From NCBI GenBank assembly GCA_027064085.1, contig JAMOQH010000126.1:1-64000 (forward strand): a stretch of DNA of 64,000 bases, read 5' to 3'. Positions 45,147-54,289 of the stretch are shown here, in pieces. A program made the position numbers and the translations under genes. Every line of letters begins with the position of its first letter. Position 1 is the stretch's first letter. The notes under the pieces are model-generated. The model was given only the letters and a program-made list of their open reading frames with translations. It was not told the DNA's origin and made no database searches. This DNA comes from a bacterium (GTDB lineage Bacteria; UBP6; JAFGXH01).

Positions 45147-46542
45147 TATCTATATCTAGTCTTTTTACCATTTCTACAAATGTCGTTCTTTTAAGCTTTA
45201 AAAATTCAGAAGCCTTTTTTTTATTCCAATTAAACTTTTTTAAAGAATATAGAATAATCTCTTTTTGATAAGATTCCATCATTTTTTTAAAATCAAATTG
45301 TTCATTGCTATTAGTATAAAATAATGAATTATAATTGTTTTCTGAAGATTTATTTATATCTTGAACTATTTTTTTGGGTAAATCTTTAACTTCAACATAA
45401 CCTTCATCTTTTATAACAGAAATTCTCTCTATCATATTTTGTAGTTCTCTAACATTACCTGGCCATGAATAATTTATAAAGTAATCTAATGCTTCATGTG
45501 TTATTCCTTGAATATTAGTCTCGTATTCTTTGTTGTTTTCTTCTATGAAAAATGAAACGAGGGCAGGTATGTCAATTTTTCTTTCTCTGAGAGGAGGTAA
45601 ATTGATTGGGATTACATTTATTCTATAAAATAAATCCTCTCTAAATTTTTTATCTTTAATTGCTTCTTCAATATTTATATTTGTTGCACTAACAAGCCTG
45701 AAATCTATATTTTTAGAGTATTTGCCTCCAACAGGTGTAATATTCTTTTCTTGTAAAACTCTTAAGAATTTTACTTGCATATCTAAAGATAATTCGCCTA
45801 TTTCATCTAAAAAGAGTACTCCCTTATGAGACATTTCTATCCTTCCTATTTTATCACTTATTGCTCCAGTAAAAGAGCCTTTTGCGTGTCCAAATAATTC
45901 TGATTCTATTAACTCTCTTGGAATCGCTCCACAGTTTATTGGAACAAATGGAGCTTCTTTTCTTTTTGATAAACGATGAATCGCTTTGGCAACTAATTCT
46001 TTACCAGTACCACTTTCCCCATAAATAAATACTGAAACTTTTTTATTTGCAATTAGTTCAATAAATTTTATAATTTCAATTATTGGTGATTTTTTACTCA
46101 TAACCATTTCGGCTTTTTTTATATATTTTACTTTATTATTTACTATTGGTTTATTATCATTTTGATTTAATATTAGATTATCATAGCTTTCAAGTCTTTT
46201 TAATTCTGTTTCTAATTCATTAAAGGATATAGGTTTTTCTAAAAAAGCATCAACTTTCCCTTTAATTGCTTTTAAAGTTAATTCAATAGTTATAAATCCA
46301 GTAATTAACATAACTTTTATATTAGGATATTTTTTTTTGGTGTAATTTAATAATTCAATACCATCACTTTCAGGCATAACTATATCACTTACAATAGTAT
46401 TTATATTATATTTATCTAGAATCTTTTTAGCATCTTTAACATTTGAGGCAATAGAAACATTATATCCTATTTTTGATAAAAATTTAGATAAATTTATGCA
46501 AATTGTTTGTTCATCATCAACAATTAATATATTTTTTCCCAT
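45130..46542 (-). CDS. NtrC-family sigma-54-dependent response regulator
   Basis: A 470-residue regulator: receiver domain (about 1-120; phosphoacceptor D53 in TIVSDIVMPESDG), AAA+ domain (about 150-385; Walker A GESGTGKELVAKAIH, the sigma-54 contact loop GSFTGA, GVLFLDEIGELSLDMQ), and a Fis-type helix-turn-helix (about 420-470; NWNKKKASEFLKLKRTTFVEMVKRL). It activates sigma-54 promoters after phosphorylation by a sensor kinase not in this window. NtrC-family members commonly control flagellar middle genes, but nothing here links it to a target. Confidence 0.95.
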   Translation of the reverse strand: MGKNILIVDDEQTICINLSKFLSKIGYNVSIASNVKDAKKILDKYNINTIVSDIVMPESDGIELLNYTKKKYPNIKVMLITGFITIELTLKAIKGKVDAFLEKPISFNELETELKRLESYDNLILNQNDNKPIVNNKVKYIKKAEMVMSKKSPIIEIIKFIELIANKKVSVFIYGESGTGKELVAKAIHRLSKRKEAPFVPINCGAIPRELIESELFGHAKGSFTGAISDKIGRIEMSHKGVLFLDEIGELSLDMQVKFLRVLQEKNITPVGGKYSKNIDFRLVSATNINIEEAIKDKKFREDLFYRINVIPINLPPLRERKIDIPALVSFFIEENNKEYETNIQGITHEALDYFINYSWPGNVRELQNMIERISVIKDEGYVEVKDLPKKIVQDINKSSENNYNSLFYTNSNEQFDFKKMMESYQKEIILYSLKKFNWNKKKASEFLKLKRTTFVEMVKRLDIDNDKLK

Positions 46543-46588
46543 TTCCCCTCCAAAATCATTAAGTGTGTCGGATTTTTGTCAAAAAATA

Positions 46589-47629
46589 TTAATTTTTTTG
46601 TTTAAGTTCTAGAACTTCACCATGTTTATGAAAAGCATATCCTTTTGTTAAAATTTTGTTCAAAAAGTCATATAATTGTTTTTTTGTTAATTTAGCATCA
46701 AAATATCTATTTTTTAGTATAAAATTATATTTTTTTATTTCTTTTTTAAGATTTTTATAATCTTTATCAAGTATATGTATTTTAGTTTTGCCTTCTATAA
46801 TTGCTTTTATAAAAGGTTTAACTGAATTCATTCCTTTTATTTTTATTTTATCTCCGTTTTTTTTAGCAATATAGGAGTTTCCATTAGTATTATATATCCA
46901 TACATTTTCTTTTTTTAAAAAAACACTGTATTCAACTGGTAACTTTTTATTTTTAAAATTCCAACCTGTTAATTTAATTGATATATTGAGATTTTTAAAT
47001 TTCTTTTCACCTAAATCACCTGATGCAACCAAAGAACCTTCAATTTTATTTGGTAACTGACTCTCTACTTTATAGAATTCTCTCACTATTGTTTGTTTGT
47101 TTGGTAAAGTTTTACCCTTATATGAATAAACTTTATTTATCCAGTTTTTATCTAAGTAGAGATATGAAATACTAATATTATTTTTATATGTATCATTATG
47201 TATATTTTGAATGAGTGCTTTTAAAGGGTAGCTTCTAGTTTTACCTGGATAAATAACTGTTTTTAGCTTATGGACTTCTGGAACGGCATGTTCTTTTCTA
47301 CCAGCTAATTTTTTATTGGAGTAATATTTCATATTAAATCTTTTACCTTTCCTAAATTGATGTTTTAAAGCTTTTAAGTATGTTGTCCCTCTATAGTATC
47401 TTGTTGTCGTTGGATCGGCAATTTGTATTGCAATAACAGTAATAGGATATAAGCCCCTATTAGTTATTTGAACTTTAATATCAGTAAGGGTACCTTGAGC
47501 TATCGTTTGAGGATATATTAATTTAGCAACAAGGGGATTATTTGTATCAATTTTTTCTTTATGCATACAACTTGTTATATTAAATATTAAAAGTATAAAA
47601 ATAAAGAAAAAATTAAAGTTCTTTTTCAA
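46589..47629 (-). CDS. Predicted lipoprotein of unknown function
   Basis: A protein of about 346 residues with an export segment (KKNFNFFFIFILLIFNITSC) ending in a lipobox Cys, then a beta-rich domain (LIYPQTIAQGTLTDIKVQITNRGLYP, resembling an immunoglobulin-like fold) and a Lys-rich C-terminal half. I propose a TTG start at 47629, six bases after AAGGA; the ATG at 47668 would add 13 residues before the signal sequence and lacks a Shine-Dalgarno. Either start overlaps the upstream TPR lipoprotein gene, so the two are coupled. Confidence 0.6.
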   Translation of the reverse strand: MKKNFNFFFIFILLIFNITSCMHKEKIDTNNPLVAKLIYPQTIAQGTLTDIKVQITNRGLYPITVIAIQIADPTTTRYYRGTTYLKALKHQFRKGKRFNMKYYSNKKLAGRKEHAVPEVHKLKTVIYPGKTRSYPLKALIQNIHNDTYKNNISISYLYLDKNWINKVYSYKGKTLPNKQTIVREFYKVESQLPNKIEGSLVASGDLGEKKFKNLNISIKLTGWNFKNKKLPVEYSVFLKKENVWIYNTNGNSYIAKKNGDKIKIKGMNSVKPFIKAIIEGKTKIHILDKDYKNLKKEIKKYNFILKNRYFDAKLTKKQLYDFLNKILTKGYAFHKHGEVLELKQKN

Positions 47630-48713
47630 TTTCGATCCTTTTAATTTGTAGGTATTTTGTTTTTGCATTTTCTAACCTCTTTAAAGTTTTTTTAATCCAA
47701 AGATTATTCTCTGATAATCTTTCTGACATTGCAATATTTTCTTCAAATATTGCAATTGCTTTTTTTAATAAGTTTTGTATTCTTATTTTTAATTCTTCTT
47801 TATATACAATTTTTTCTTCAAATGTTAATTTTACATTTATTTTTGCTTTAACTATTTGATTATAAAATATATCATACATCTCACCTATTCTATAGCCACT
47901 TGCTGTTGCCCAGTATTTATCTTTAAAATTCATACTATTCATATAATAATTTTGTGCTCTTAAAACTAATTCAGACTTTTTATCTAAAATTTTAGTCATT
48001 TTTTTCACAGTTCCAATAATTTTTATTTCCTTAAATCTTTTATGAGTTATTTCGCCTACAAAAAAATACCCCATACTTAAGAAATATCTTTGCTCTCTTG
48101 ATAAATAGGAAAATATTTTTCTATGTTTCTTAAATTTCCTATAAGCTTTTAAACTTGTAAATTCAGCATCATCAAATCTATTTTTATGATATAAAGCAAC
48201 TTCATAGCGAATAGATAATTCAATATAATCCCATTTATTATCTATAAAATTAAATTTTTTATAATATTTATCTAGTAATTCATTTATTTTAGTCCATTTT
48301 TTGTTTTTTCCATATATTTCTGTGATATTTATTATAATATCTATTAAAAATTGCTTATCTATATTTTTGTTTTTTAATAAATTTAGGTAAATTTCCAAAG
48401 ATTTATCAAATTTGTTCATTTTGTAATATGTTACTGCAATATTATAGTTTAATAATGGTTTATCTTCTTTAGAAATTATAGTTTTTAACTTATTATAAGT
48501 TAAAAGTGCATTTTTGTAGTCATTTGATAATACAAAGTCATTAGCTTTTTTAAATAGTTCAGATAGTGAAAGTATTTTATCTTTTTTTACAATGAGTGGT
48601 TCCATCTCAATTATTTCTTCTTGAACAGTTGAATCAAGGTGTTTTTTTTTAATAGTTTTATGGTTACAAGAAGATAATATAAAAATTAAGAATAAAATTA
48701 TTAGCTTATTCAT
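47613..48713 (-). CDS. TPR-containing lipoprotein
   Basis: A 366-residue protein with a lipoprotein signal (MNKLIILFLIFILSSCNHK) and helix-turn-helix repeats with TPR character (FKKANDFVLSNDYKNALLTYNKL, NYNIAVTYYKMNKFDKSLEIYLNLL). The C-terminal third is a long basic helical region. TPR lipoproteins often organise envelope complexes; the partner may be the coupled lipoprotein that follows. It lies between tRNA-Arg and the NtrC-like regulator. Confidence 0.7.
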   Translation of the reverse strand: MNKLIILFLIFILSSCNHKTIKKKHLDSTVQEEIIEMEPLIVKKDKILSLSELFKKANDFVLSNDYKNALLTYNKLKTIISKEDKPLLNYNIAVTYYKMNKFDKSLEIYLNLLKNKNIDKQFLIDIIINITEIYGKNKKWTKINELLDKYYKKFNFIDNKWDYIELSIRYEVALYHKNRFDDAEFTSLKAYRKFKKHRKIFSYLSREQRYFLSMGYFFVGEITHKRFKEIKIIGTVKKMTKILDKKSELVLRAQNYYMNSMNFKDKYWATASGYRIGEMYDIFYNQIVKAKINVKLTFEEKIVYKEELKIRIQNLLKKAIAIFEENIAMSERLSENNLWIKKTLKRLENAKTKYLQIKRIEIEKEL

Positions 48714-48746
48714 ATAGTTAATACTCTCAATGAATAATTTTAAAAT

Positions 48747-48820
48747 GCCCTAGGCAGGGATTGAACCTGCGGCAGACGCGGTTTAGGAAACCACCGCTCT
48801 ATCCACTGAGCTACTAGGGC
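48747..48820 (-). tRNA. tRNA-Arg (anticodon CCU)
   Basis: A 74-base cloverleaf: acceptor arms GCCCTAG/CTAGGGC pair fully, D arm GCTC..GAGC, anticodon stem GTGGT/ACCGC with loop TTCCTAA giving anticodon CCU (reads AGG), T arm GCAGG-TTCAATC-CCTGC. The 3' CCA is not encoded and must be added by the nucleotidyltransferase. It has its own promoter. Confidence 0.96.
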
Positions 48821-48830
48821 TAATATGAGG

Positions 48831-48859
48831 ATAATACAAAATCTTGATATAAGTGTCAA
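48831..48859 (-). promoter_or_regulatory. Promoter of tRNA-Arg
   Basis: Minus-strand TTGACA (48854-48859), 17 bases, TATTAT (48831-48836), about 10 bases before the mature 5' end. A 10-bp inverted repeat (AAAATCTTGA/TCAAGATTTT, 48838-48865) overlaps it. Confidence 0.75.
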
Positions 48860-48935
48860 GATTTTTAATTATTATTTGACAAGTGAGGCAGATTCATATT
48901 ATCATAGCTCGTATATAAAATTAGGAGGCCAAATA

Positions 48936-50741
48936 ATGGTATATGAAGGAATTTATAAGAACTTAAATGAAATGTTTCAAAAAAGGGTTGAAAAGAACCC
49001 ATCTGGTACCGCTTTAATGAATAAAGTGGACGGTAAATGGGAACATACAAGCTGGGCTGAATATTATGAAGCATCAAAAAATATTGGTATGGCTTTAAGA
49101 GAGTTGGGATTTAAGAAAGGTGAAAAGGTGGCTCTTCTTTCTAACTCTAGAATAGAATGGGTTATGGCTGATATGGGAATTGTTGGAGTTGGAGGTGCAA
49201 CTGTTGCTATATATCAATCTAATACATCAGAAGAATGTGAGTATATTTTAGATAATAGTGATAGTTCTTTTGTATTTTTAGAAGATTTATCTCAATTAGA
49301 AAAAATGAAAGAAATTAAGGGGAATTTACCACTTTTAAGAAAAGCGATACTGTTTTCTGGTAAAAATAGTGATAATTTAGATTGGGTAATGACTCTTGAT
49401 GAATTAATTGAAATTGGCCAGAAGCATGATTTGGAAGAATTTAAGAAAATTGGTTTAGAGATTCAAGATACTGATGCGGCTGGTTTTATTTATACATCTG
49501 GAACAACAGGAAATCCTAAAGGTGCAATAATTACACACAAATCTTTACTTGCAGATGCAGAAGGTATAGTAAATGTAATTACCAAAAACAATGAAATCAA
49601 AGAGGGGGATGATACATTAATGTTCTTGCCTTTAGCACATGTTTTTGCTAAAATTATTCATATTTTAACTATTTATCATGGAGTAAGAACTTCATTTGCT
49701 GAAAGTATTCCCAAATTAGTTGATAATATTGGAGAAACTAGGCCTCACTTAATGGGTAGTGTTCCTAGAATTTATGAAAAGGTTTATGCTAAAATTATTG
49801 GTGATGTAGAAACTGCTGGTGGTCTTAAAAAGAAAATCTTTTATTGGAGTTTAGGTGTTGGCCGAGAAGTTTCTCAAGCTATTCAAGCCAACAAGTCACT
49901 ATCTCCTATTTTGAATGCAAAATATAAAATAGCTCAAAAGTTGGTTTTTAATAAACTAAAAGATAAATTTGGAGGAAGATTAAAATTCTTTGTTTCAAGT
50001 GGTGCTCCATTAGCAAAAGAAATAGCAGAATTTTTTCATGCTGCGGGTATATTGATTCTAGAAGCTTATGGCTTAACTGAAGTTTCAGGAGCAATGACTC
50101 TTAACTTACCGGATCATTTTAAATTTGGAACAGTTGGGCCGGCAATGACTACGGTAGATGTTAAAATTGCTAGTGATGGAGAAGTTCTCTGTAAAGGCCC
50201 CATCGTAATGGACGGCTATTTTAAAAGACCGGAAGCAACAGCTGAAGCTATTGATAAAGATGGATGGTTTCATACTGGGGATATTGGAGAACTAGATAGT
50301 GATGGTTTTTTAAAAATTACAGATAGAAAAAAAGATATTATTGTTACTGCTGCAGGTAAAAATATTGCGCCTCAAAATCTTGAGAATTATATGAAAGGCG
50401 ATAGACATATTAGTCAAATAATTGTTTTAGGTGATAAAAAGAAATATTTGGTTGCATTATTAAATATAAACAATGAAGAAGTTGCTAAGTTTGCAAATAA
50501 AAATAATATTCCATATAAAAACAACGAAGAGTTAGCTGCACACCCTAAAGTTGTAGAATTCATAGAAGGAATTATAAATGAGAAGAATAAAGAACTTCCT
50601 AGTTATAATACTATTAAATATTTTAGAATTGTTGCACAAGAATTTAGTGTTGAAACAGGAGAATTAACTCCTACTCTTAAAGTTAAAAGAAAGTATTGTA
50701 CCCAAAAATATAATGACTTAATTGAGGCTATGTACCAATAG
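48936..50741 (+). CDS. Long-chain acyl-CoA synthetase (AMP-forming)
   Basis: A 601-residue member of the ANL superfamily that activates fatty acids via an acyl-adenylate. Motifs: P-loop FIYTSGTTGNPKGAIITHKS, ILEAYGLTEVSGA, FHTGDIGELDSDGFLKITDRKKD and the C-terminal catalytic lysine region. The whole sequence resembles FadD15/FAA-type long-chain synthetases (TLKVKRKY ending). I place the start at 48936, after GGAGG; the open frame reaches 48825 but the extra 37 residues resemble nothing in the family. A weak TTGACA/TATTAT pair with 15-base spacing lies at 48876-48902. Peripheral membrane or cytosolic. Confidence 0.92.
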   Translation: MVYEGIYKNLNEMFQKRVEKNPSGTALMNKVDGKWEHTSWAEYYEASKNIGMALRELGFKKGEKVALLSNSRIEWVMADMGIVGVGGATVAIYQSNTSEECEYILDNSDSSFVFLEDLSQLEKMKEIKGNLPLLRKAILFSGKNSDNLDWVMTLDELIEIGQKHDLEEFKKIGLEIQDTDAAGFIYTSGTTGNPKGAIITHKSLLADAEGIVNVITKNNEIKEGDDTLMFLPLAHVFAKIIHILTIYHGVRTSFAESIPKLVDNIGETRPHLMGSVPRIYEKVYAKIIGDVETAGGLKKKIFYWSLGVGREVSQAIQANKSLSPILNAKYKIAQKLVFNKLKDKFGGRLKFFVSSGAPLAKEIAEFFHAAGILILEAYGLTEVSGAMTLNLPDHFKFGTVGPAMTTVDVKIASDGEVLCKGPIVMDGYFKRPEATAEAIDKDGWFHTGDIGELDSDGFLKITDRKKDIIVTAAGKNIAPQNLENYMKGDRHISQIIVLGDKKKYLVALLNINNEEVAKFANKNNIPYKNNEELAAHPKVVEFIEGIINEKNKELPSYNTIKYFRIVAQEFSVETGELTPTLKVKRKYCTQKYNDLIEAMYQ

Positions 50742-50805
50742 GCAAAGCTAAGTTACTGTAAAAATAAATTTATGTCTAATAATTACTGAGCTTTATTGTT
50801 ATCAT

Positions 50806-50834
50806 TTGCAATTTAATTTAATTTAATATAAAAT
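50806..50834 (+). promoter_or_regulatory. Possible promoter of the small lipoprotein/RCC1 pair
   Basis: TTGCAA (50806-50811), 17 bases, TAAAAT (50829-50834), 24 bases before the small lipoprotein ATG; three TTTAAT-type steps fill the spacer. Confidence 0.4.
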
Positions 50835-50858
50835 GTATTGTTACTTTTAGGAGGCCTA

Positions 50859-51152
50859 ATGAAGTCTTTTCTTTTTCTTTTAGTATTTATTCTTTTTGCA
50901 TCATTTTTATCTTCATGTACTTCAAAAGAAGATAGATGTGAACAAATTGCTTTTGCAATGATGAAACAAAATGCAATAACTGCATCAAAATATCGTTCTC
51001 AGGCTGTACAAAGGCAATGTGTAAAACATTATGATGACAGAGGATATGGTGATTGGCGTTCATGTATGCTTAGTGCAGAAGACTCCTTAAAAGAGATGCA
51101 AGAATGTAAAATTCCGCCATTTATAAGTATGGCACTTTTAAATGATATATAA
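50859..51152 (+). CDS. Small Cys-containing lipoprotein
   Basis: A 97-residue protein with a lipoprotein signal (KSFLFLLVFILFASFLSSC) and a mature part of about 75 residues containing four further cysteines (DRCEQI, RQCVKH, WRSCML, MQECKI), which could form two disulfides in the periplasm. I choose the ATG at 50859, after AGGAGG, over an ATG seven codons upstream. It precedes the RCC1 lipoprotein by 12 bases, so the two are cotranscribed. Family unknown. Confidence 0.75.
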   Translation: MKSFLFLLVFILFASFLSSCTSKEDRCEQIAFAMMKQNAITASKYRSQAVQRQCVKHYDDRGYGDWRSCMLSAEDSLKEMQECKIPPFISMALLNDI

Positions 51153-51164
51153 AAAAGGAGGAGT

Positions 51165-53519
51165 ATGAAAATAGTTATATTGGTATTAATAAGTATATTT
51201 TCGGTATTTTTATCTAGTTGTGGAGGAGATAATACTTCTAAAACTGAAAAAAAATGTGAGCCTGCGTGTCAGGAATGGAAAGCTTGTAATAATGGTCACT
51301 GTGAGTTAAGGCTTGATAGATGTGATACCAATAAGGATTGTGAGGATAGAAATGATAATAAAATCAGTTGTAATACTGAACTACATGAATGTGTTAAAGA
51401 AAATGATACACCTATATGTACTGCAAATGAAAAAAGATGTAATGAAAATAAGCTAGAAACCTGTAATTTAGAGGGAACTGCATGGGATTTAACAGAAGAT
51501 TGTGTTCAAGATAATAAAACTTGTGATATTGAAACTTTTACTTGTAAAGTAAAGCAAGATACTTGTATAGGTATGTCATTTGATACAATTGAGGTGAAGC
51601 GATATAAAAATGAGCTTATTGGTATTAATGGAGAGTATCAGTTAACAATAGGTTTTTATGATGCAGATTCTCCTGTTGGTGTATATGATTTAGGAGAAAG
51701 TAATAATAAAAACTATTCTACATGTAATCAGTGTACTACGGTTAGTAAATTTAATGGGGAAGAACTTGATAAAACATTTTTTCAAGTGTCTGGTTCTTTA
51801 GAAATAACTGAAGGTGATGGGAAAACCGGGGAATCAGTTGGAGAGATAACAAATATAAAATTAACAGAAGTTACTATAGAAGACGGAACATTTATTTCAA
51901 CTTCCGTAGAAAATGGGGAATGTATTGAAATTGAGACAGGAGCACAATGGAAATGGAATACATTATGTACTCAAGGAAATAAAAGGTGTAATTCAGACGA
52001 TAATACAATTGAAGTTTGCCAAGCAGACCATTCATGGGCAGTTGAAACGGCTTGTTTAGAAACCGAAGAATGTACCATAGATGTTGATAATGGAATTTAT
52101 TGTAAAGCTTCTTATTGTGTTGTTGGTGATAAAAGATGTAATGATAATGGTAATGTTCAAATATGCAAAGAAGACAATAATGGTAATTTTTGGGATATAT
52201 TTGAGAACTGTACAAATGGAACAGTTTGTGAAGATGTTGGTTTTACATGTGTTGAACCTCCTTGTACAAATGGGGATAAAAAATGTAATGCTGATAATAC
52301 AGGAGTAAAAACTTGTATAAATAATTCATGGGAAGAAGAATTATGTGCTATTGATAGTGGTGAAATATGTATGGGAACAGGAAGTTTGGTAACATGTGGG
52401 ATACCATCATCAGATGCAAATTGGGTGAAAGTTAGTGCAAATAGTGTTCAGTCATGTGGGATAAAAAGTGTTGCTGGAGTGAACAAATTATATTGCTGGG
52501 GAACAGGAAGTTTTGGAAGACTCGGAAATGGAACTGATGAAAATAAATTAACTCCAACAGAAGTAAATATTACTGAAAATAGTGGCTGGACAGATGTTTC
52601 TGTTGGTGGATATCATGCCTGCGGATTAAAAAACGGCAAAATTTATTGCTGGGGTAAAAATGATAAAGGACAACTAGGAACGGGTAATTATACTGATTCA
52701 AATATTCCTGTTGAAATTAGTGGAGATAATACCGGATATCTTGATGTAGAAAGTGGGGGATACCATAGTTGTGGTATTAAGGCAAATGGAAAATTATACT
52801 GTTGGGGTAGAAATGACAACGGGCAGATTGGCAATGATTCTCTTGATAATGTTACAACTCCTATTGAAATACCTGGAAATTGGATAAATGTTTCTTTAGG
52901 GGATAAGCATAGTTGTGGGATACAAGATATTAATGGAGTAAATACGCTTTATTGTTGGGGGTATAATTCTTATGGAAGGCTAGGTATAGATAGTGATAGT
53001 GTAATAGAATTTAAAATACCACAGAAAGTTTATGGAACTAATGGTGATACACTAAATAAAGATTGGACTAGTGTTTATGTGGGGCATGATAGTAGTTGTG
53101 CAATTAAAACAACAGGTAAAATGTATTGTTGGGGGCATGGAAATAATCATAAATTAGGAACAGGAAATACTGATAATCAGCAAATACCAACTGAAATTAC
53201 TGGAGAAAACTGGGTTAGTGCGGGGATAGGTTACAGTCATATTTGTGGGATTAAAAATCTTAGTGGTGTTAAAACTGCTTTTTGCTGGGGTAAAGCTACA
53301 AATGGAAGGCTAGGGCTTAATAGTGAAACTGAAATGAATACTCCTACTCAATTAACTTTAACTGGTTGGACTGAAATAACAGCAGGATTAAGCCATACTT
53401 GTGGGATAAAAGAAGAAAATGGTGGTAAAATGCAATTATACTGTTGGGGAAAAGCTTCAAGTGGAAGATTAGGAACAGGTAATGAAGATGATAAATGGAT
53501 TCCTGCTTTAATTCCTTAG
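51165..53519 (+). CDS. Cys-rich, RCC1-propeller surface lipoprotein
   Basis: A 784-residue lipoprotein (LISIFSVFLSSCGGD). Residues about 30-85 are an EGF/Dickkopf-like Cys cluster (CEPACQEWKACNNGHCELR). Four copies of a roughly 45-residue module follow, each of the form G-x-KRCN...C...W....C......C, the first separated from the rest by about 115 residues of beta-rich sequence. From about residue 415 come seven RCC1 repeats (SCGIK...YCWGxxxxGxLGxG), enough for one closed seven-bladed propeller. Nearly every blade has a Cys pair, pointing to stabilising disulfides outside the cytoplasm. Preceded by AAGGAGG. The role is probably recognition or adhesion; this domain pattern is common in Myxococcota/Bradymonadota-like proteomes. 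Confidence 0.9.
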   Translation: MKIVILVLISIFSVFLSSCGGDNTSKTEKKCEPACQEWKACNNGHCELRLDRCDTNKDCEDRNDNKISCNTELHECVKENDTPICTANEKRCNENKLETCNLEGTAWDLTEDCVQDNKTCDIETFTCKVKQDTCIGMSFDTIEVKRYKNELIGINGEYQLTIGFYDADSPVGVYDLGESNNKNYSTCNQCTTVSKFNGEELDKTFFQVSGSLEITEGDGKTGESVGEITNIKLTEVTIEDGTFISTSVENGECIEIETGAQWKWNTLCTQGNKRCNSDDNTIEVCQADHSWAVETACLETEECTIDVDNGIYCKASYCVVGDKRCNDNGNVQICKEDNNGNFWDIFENCTNGTVCEDVGFTCVEPPCTNGDKKCNADNTGVKTCINNSWEEELCAIDSGEICMGTGSLVTCGIPSSDANWVKVSANSVQSCGIKSVAGVNKLYCWGTGSFGRLGNGTDENKLTPTEVNITENSGWTDVSVGGYHACGLKNGKIYCWGKNDKGQLGTGNYTDSNIPVEISGDNTGYLDVESGGYHSCGIKANGKLYCWGRNDNGQIGNDSLDNVTTPIEIPGNWINVSLGDKHSCGIQDINGVNTLYCWGYNSYGRLGIDSDSVIEFKIPQKVYGTNGDTLNKDWTSVYVGHDSSCAIKTTGKMYCWGHGNNHKLGTGNTDNQQIPTEITGENWVSAGIGYSHICGIKNLSGVKTAFCWGKATNGRLGLNSETEMNTPTQLTLTGWTEITAGLSHTCGIKEENGGKMQLYCWGKASSGRLGTGNEDDKWIPALIP

Positions 53520-53588
53520 TTTTTATGGCATTTCAAAGCCTTAAAAGTCTTTTCCATGCAAAAAAGTAACTAGCAAAGCTATTTCTTT

Positions 53589-54149
53589 TTAATTTATAAT
53601 TTTTTTCAATGATTTATAGACATTTTCATAGTTTTGGGCATCACTATCAGAATCTAATATAACTCTTAAAAAGTCATCATTTAGAAATTTAACATAAAAT
53701 GATTTAATGTATGGATAAGAATAAGATTTATTAATATATGGATAGATGTATTTTTTACTTGGTGTTAGTTGCATGAAAATATATAAAGAAAATGTTATTA
53801 ATATTATAACTTCAGGAATAATTAAAATTAATTTTACACTTTTTTTAACTCGTTTATTTTCTATATATTTTTTGCCAAATTTAGAAATTAATTTTCTTAA
53901 AGAAAATAATATTAATAAATTAAATAAAAATCCAATTATTATTGTTGTTGTATGAGTATCAGGTTTTATTATATATAGTTTTTGTAAAAATAACCCTATT
54001 TTGTTAGAAAACCTTGCACTTGTACTTAATATTATAAAAATTTGAACATAATCTAGTAATCTTGTGTGAATTTCTTTTTTATAGCTGTAAATAATCAGGT
54101 ATATTGTTATAATTAAAAAAAATATATCTATGATAAAATAGAATTTCAA
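53589..54149 (-). CDS. CvpA-like inner-membrane protein
   Basis: A 186-residue protein with four predicted membrane helices (starting about 5, 36, 68 and 108) and a short C-terminal soluble tail. The layout, including IDIFFLIITIYLIIYSYKKE at the N-terminus and the ...LRKLISKFGKKY segment after helix 3, recalls the CvpA family (colicin V production/envelope integrity). The match is by topology and general pattern only. It is convergent with the RCC1 gene and has no clear operon partner. Confidence 0.4.
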   Translation of the reverse strand: MKFYFIIDIFFLIITIYLIIYSYKKEIHTRLLDYVQIFIILSTSARFSNKIGLFLQKLYIIKPDTHTTTIIIGFLFNLLILFSLRKLISKFGKKYIENKRVKKSVKLILIIPEVIILITFSLYIFMQLTPSKKYIYPYINKSYSYPYIKSFYVKFLNDDFLRVILDSDSDAQNYENVYKSLKKIIN

Positions 54150-54243
54150 TTAGCCTCACTCAAGAAAGATACTATACTAACATAAATTAATGTAAAATAT
54201 CAAAAAAGAAACAGTTTACTGGTTATTTTTTTAATAGTGAAGA

Positions 54244-54274
54244 TATAGAAGTAAGGCTAGTACTTACATCTATA
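54244..54274. terminator. Hairpin downstream of cstA
   Basis: TATAGA...TCTATA and GTAAG...CTTAC form a nested stem of 11 pairs with one internal mismatch, 16 bases past the cstA stop. A long A/T-rich segment follows but no pure U-run, so termination strength is unclear. Confidence 0.4.
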
Positions 54275-54289
54275 GCTAAACGATATAAA

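Noticed and set aside
48825-48935. 37-codon N-terminal extension of the acyl-CoA synthetase
   Set aside because: It has no family similarity and covers the likely promoter; GGAGG precedes the ATG at 48936.
51892-52308. Overlapping frames of 75-107 codons inside the RCC1 gene
   Set aside because: Antisense or shifted shadows of a Cys-rich repeat region with no start signals.
53520-53588. Intrinsic terminator between the RCC1 and CvpA-like genes
   Set aside because: Only a four-pair TAGC/GCTA stem before a T-run was found, too weak to list.
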